A stretch of DNA of 6,421 nt, taken from assembly GCA_020428565.1 (NCBI GenBank), contig JAGQMT010000029.1, positions 1-6,421 on the forward strand, written 5' to 3'. The notes beneath the pieces are model-generated. The model saw only the letters and a program-made list of their open reading frames with translations. It was not told the DNA's origin and did no database searches. Source of the DNA: Candidatus Saccharimonadota bacterium. GTDB taxonomy: Bacteria > Patescibacteriota > Saccharimonadia > Saccharimonadales > JACDBH01. The position numbers were made by a program, and so were the translations under genes. Below, piece after piece: positions 5,330 to 6,421 of the stretch; within the stretch, counting starts at the first letter, position 1, and every line of letters begins with the position of its first letter.

Positions 5330-5387
5330 AGCAGGCCTCCTTTCTGTAATTATTTAGTGGAAACTACAGTTTACGGAGCCTGCTTTT
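5330..5387 (+). terminator. Long structured hairpin with T-run, probable end of the metK-metA transcript
   Basis: AGCAGGC-C-TCC (5330-5340) pairs with GGAGCCTGCT (5375-5384): 10 bp with one bulged C, followed by a short T-run (5384-5387). The 34-nt interior can fold further. One option is GTAA/TTAC (5346-5349 with 5371-5374) plus TAGT-GGAA-ACTA (5355-5366), capped by a GNRA-type tetraloop. The other is CTGTA/TACAG (5344-5348 with 5365-5369). The position after metA and before the typA promoter fits a terminator, but the T-run is short and the interior more elaborate than usual. Confidence 0.65.
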
Positions 5388-5420
5388 ATGTTGCAAAGGT
5401 CATGGATGAATACGGTAAAA

Positions 5421-5449
5421 TTGCATTTTGGCGTAATCTATGCTACAAT
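5421..5449 (+). promoter_or_regulatory. Extended -10 promoter of typA
   Basis: TTGCAT at 5421-5426 (3 of 6 to -35) is followed after 17 bp by TACAAT at 5444-5449 (5 of 6), preceded by TG at 5441-5442, which gives the extended -10 form TGnTACAAT. The predicted start near 5456 gives a leader of about 34 nt to GTG 5490. This promoter makes typA independent of the SAM-regulated operon. Confidence 0.65.
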
Positions 5450-5489
5450 ATAGATTAGTAGTATCATAAATAAAGATAGGTAAAGTTCA

Positions 5490-6421
5490 GTGCAGAATCA
5501 GACTCAAGATCCGTCCAAAATTCGTAATATTGCAGTAATTGCTCATGTTGATCATGGTAAAACAACCATGGTTGACGGTCTGCTAAAACAGTCCAAGACA
5601 TTTCGTGATAATCAAGCCGAGATGAATCAAGAGCTTATTATGGATAGTGGCGATCAAGAGCGTGAGCGTGGCATCACTATTACGGCTAAAATCACCGCTG
5701 TACAGCATGGCGAATATCGCATTAACATTATCGATACGCCTGGTCACGCCGACTTTAGTGGCGAAGTGGAGCGTACTCTCAACATGGCTGATGGTTGCCT
5801 GCTAATTGTTGATGCCCAAGAAGGTCCTATGCCACAAACTAAGTTCGTATTGTCCAAGGCATTGGAGCTTGGACTTCGACCAGTTGTTATCATTAACAAA
5901 ATTGACAAGGATGGTAGACGTATCAGTGATGTCGAGGACGAGTTGGCTGATTTGTTCTTAGAATTAGCGGTGGACGAGTCACAGCTACAATATCCAATCT
6001 ATTATGCCATTGGTCGAGCCGGCAAGGCGTGGTCGGCGATGCCCGATGACACCGAAGCGGACGCTGATTTGTCGCCAATATTTGATGCAATTATCAATAA
6101 AATTTCACCGCCAGCAGTTGATCAGGCAAAGCCGTTCCAGATGTTGATTAACGCACTGGCTTGGGATAATTACAAGGGCAAATATGCCATTGGTAGGATT
6201 ACCAGAGGCGCAGTCAAGGCTGGTGATCAAGTGACTCTATGTAAAAAAGACGGCACTTTTGGCAAGGCGAAAGTAGACAATGTATTCATGAGCCATGGAG
6301 TTAGCCGCTTTGAAGTCGGTACTGGTGTGGCTGGCGATATTGTTCAGCTGACTGGTATTGCCGATGCGCAAATCGGCGAGACTATTGCCGATGCAGATAA
6401 TCCAGAGGCGTTGCCGCTGCT
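5490..6421 (+). CDS. typA: Translational GTPase TypA/BipA, 3' end outside the window
   Basis: 310 codons plus two bases are present of a protein usually about 600-610 aa. TypA/BipA is an EF-G-like ribosome-associated GTPase involved in ribosome assembly and stress or low-temperature adaptation. GTPase motifs: G1 AHVDHGKTT (18-26); G2 RERGITI (58-64); G3 DTPGHADF (82-89) with the catalytic His86; G4 NKID (136-139). DQERERGITI and SGEVERTLNMADG are typical of TypA rather than EF-G or LepA. After SPPAVDQAKPFQMLINALAWDNYKGKYAIGRI the beta-barrel domain 2 begins (about 215 onward). The G5 region reads YYAIGRAGKAW, where family members commonly have YASGRxGWA. GTG 5490 is chosen because it begins the conserved N-terminus and has a modest AGG at 5478-5480. 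No in-frame ATG lies nearby upstream. Confidence 0.96.
   Translation, partial: MQNQTQDPSKIRNIAVIAHVDHGKTTMVDGLLKQSKTFRDNQAEMNQELIMDSGDQERERGITITAKITAVQHGEYRINIIDTPGHADFSGEVERTLNMADGCLLIVDAQEGPMPQTKFVLSKALELGLRPVVIINKIDKDGRRISDVEDELADLFLELAVDESQLQYPIYYAIGRAGKAWSAMPDDTEADADLSPIFDAIINKISPPAVDQAKPFQMLINALAWDNYKGKYAIGRITRGAVKAGDQVTLCKKDGTFGKAKVDNVFMSHGVSRFEVGTGVAGDIVQLTGIADAQIGETIADADNPEALPL

Noticed and set aside
5096..5458. Open frame of 120 codons across the end of metA and the following intergenic region
   Set aside because: It runs in another frame of metA and then through the terminator hairpin and typA promoter. There is no ribosome binding site or family resemblance.

Overview
The window looks like chromosomal DNA from a Candidatus Saccharibacteria (TM7)-type or other Patescibacteria/CPR bacterium. 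That assignment is an inference. It rests on moderately AT-rich, compact, overlapping genes, standard-code stops (TGA terminates both metK and the metA-like gene, so this is not the recoded SR1/Gracilibacteria code), several promoters sitting almost on their start codons, and the protein character. I see no tRNA, rRNA, CRISPR array, IS element or phage gene.

Layout. Positions 1-147 hold the last 48 codons of a gene that is probably a D-Ala-D-Ala carboxypeptidase (PBP5-like). A free-standing six-helix membrane protein (245-811) follows, with a promoter placed so that its mRNA may be leaderless. Converging on it from the minus strand is a two-gene unit: a membrane-anchored extracytoplasmic protein with a possible LolA/LppX-like fold (1997-2761), then rarA (817-2007), with an 11-nt overlap between them.

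The centre of interest is the plus-strand unit from about 2799 to 5387. A good promoter drives a leader containing a complete SAM-I (S-box) riboswitch aptamer (2847-2945). A textbook expression platform follows: an antiterminator (2937-2965) and an intrinsic terminator (2959-2994) that exclude each other. Downstream are an unrecognised 131-aa protein, metK (S-adenosylmethionine synthetase), and a MetA-family homoserine O-acyltransferase homologue that overlaps metK by 11 nt. The unit appears to close with a long structured hairpin and T-run (5330-5387). The reading is that high SAM stabilises the aptamer, frees the terminator and switches off the SAM-making operon. The first gene is unknown and inherits this regulation, so it is a candidate member of the methionine/SAM pathway.

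The right edge holds typA/bipA, a translational GTPase. It starts at GTG 5490 behind its own extended -10 promoter and is cut by the window end after 310 codons.

Most notable points: the full SAM-I switch, the unknown first gene under its control, a MetA homologue with an acetyl-CoA-type Glu at the specificity position in an organism type usually assumed to be auxotrophic, a MetK with a shortened gating loop and altered active-site loop, and possible leaderless transcripts.
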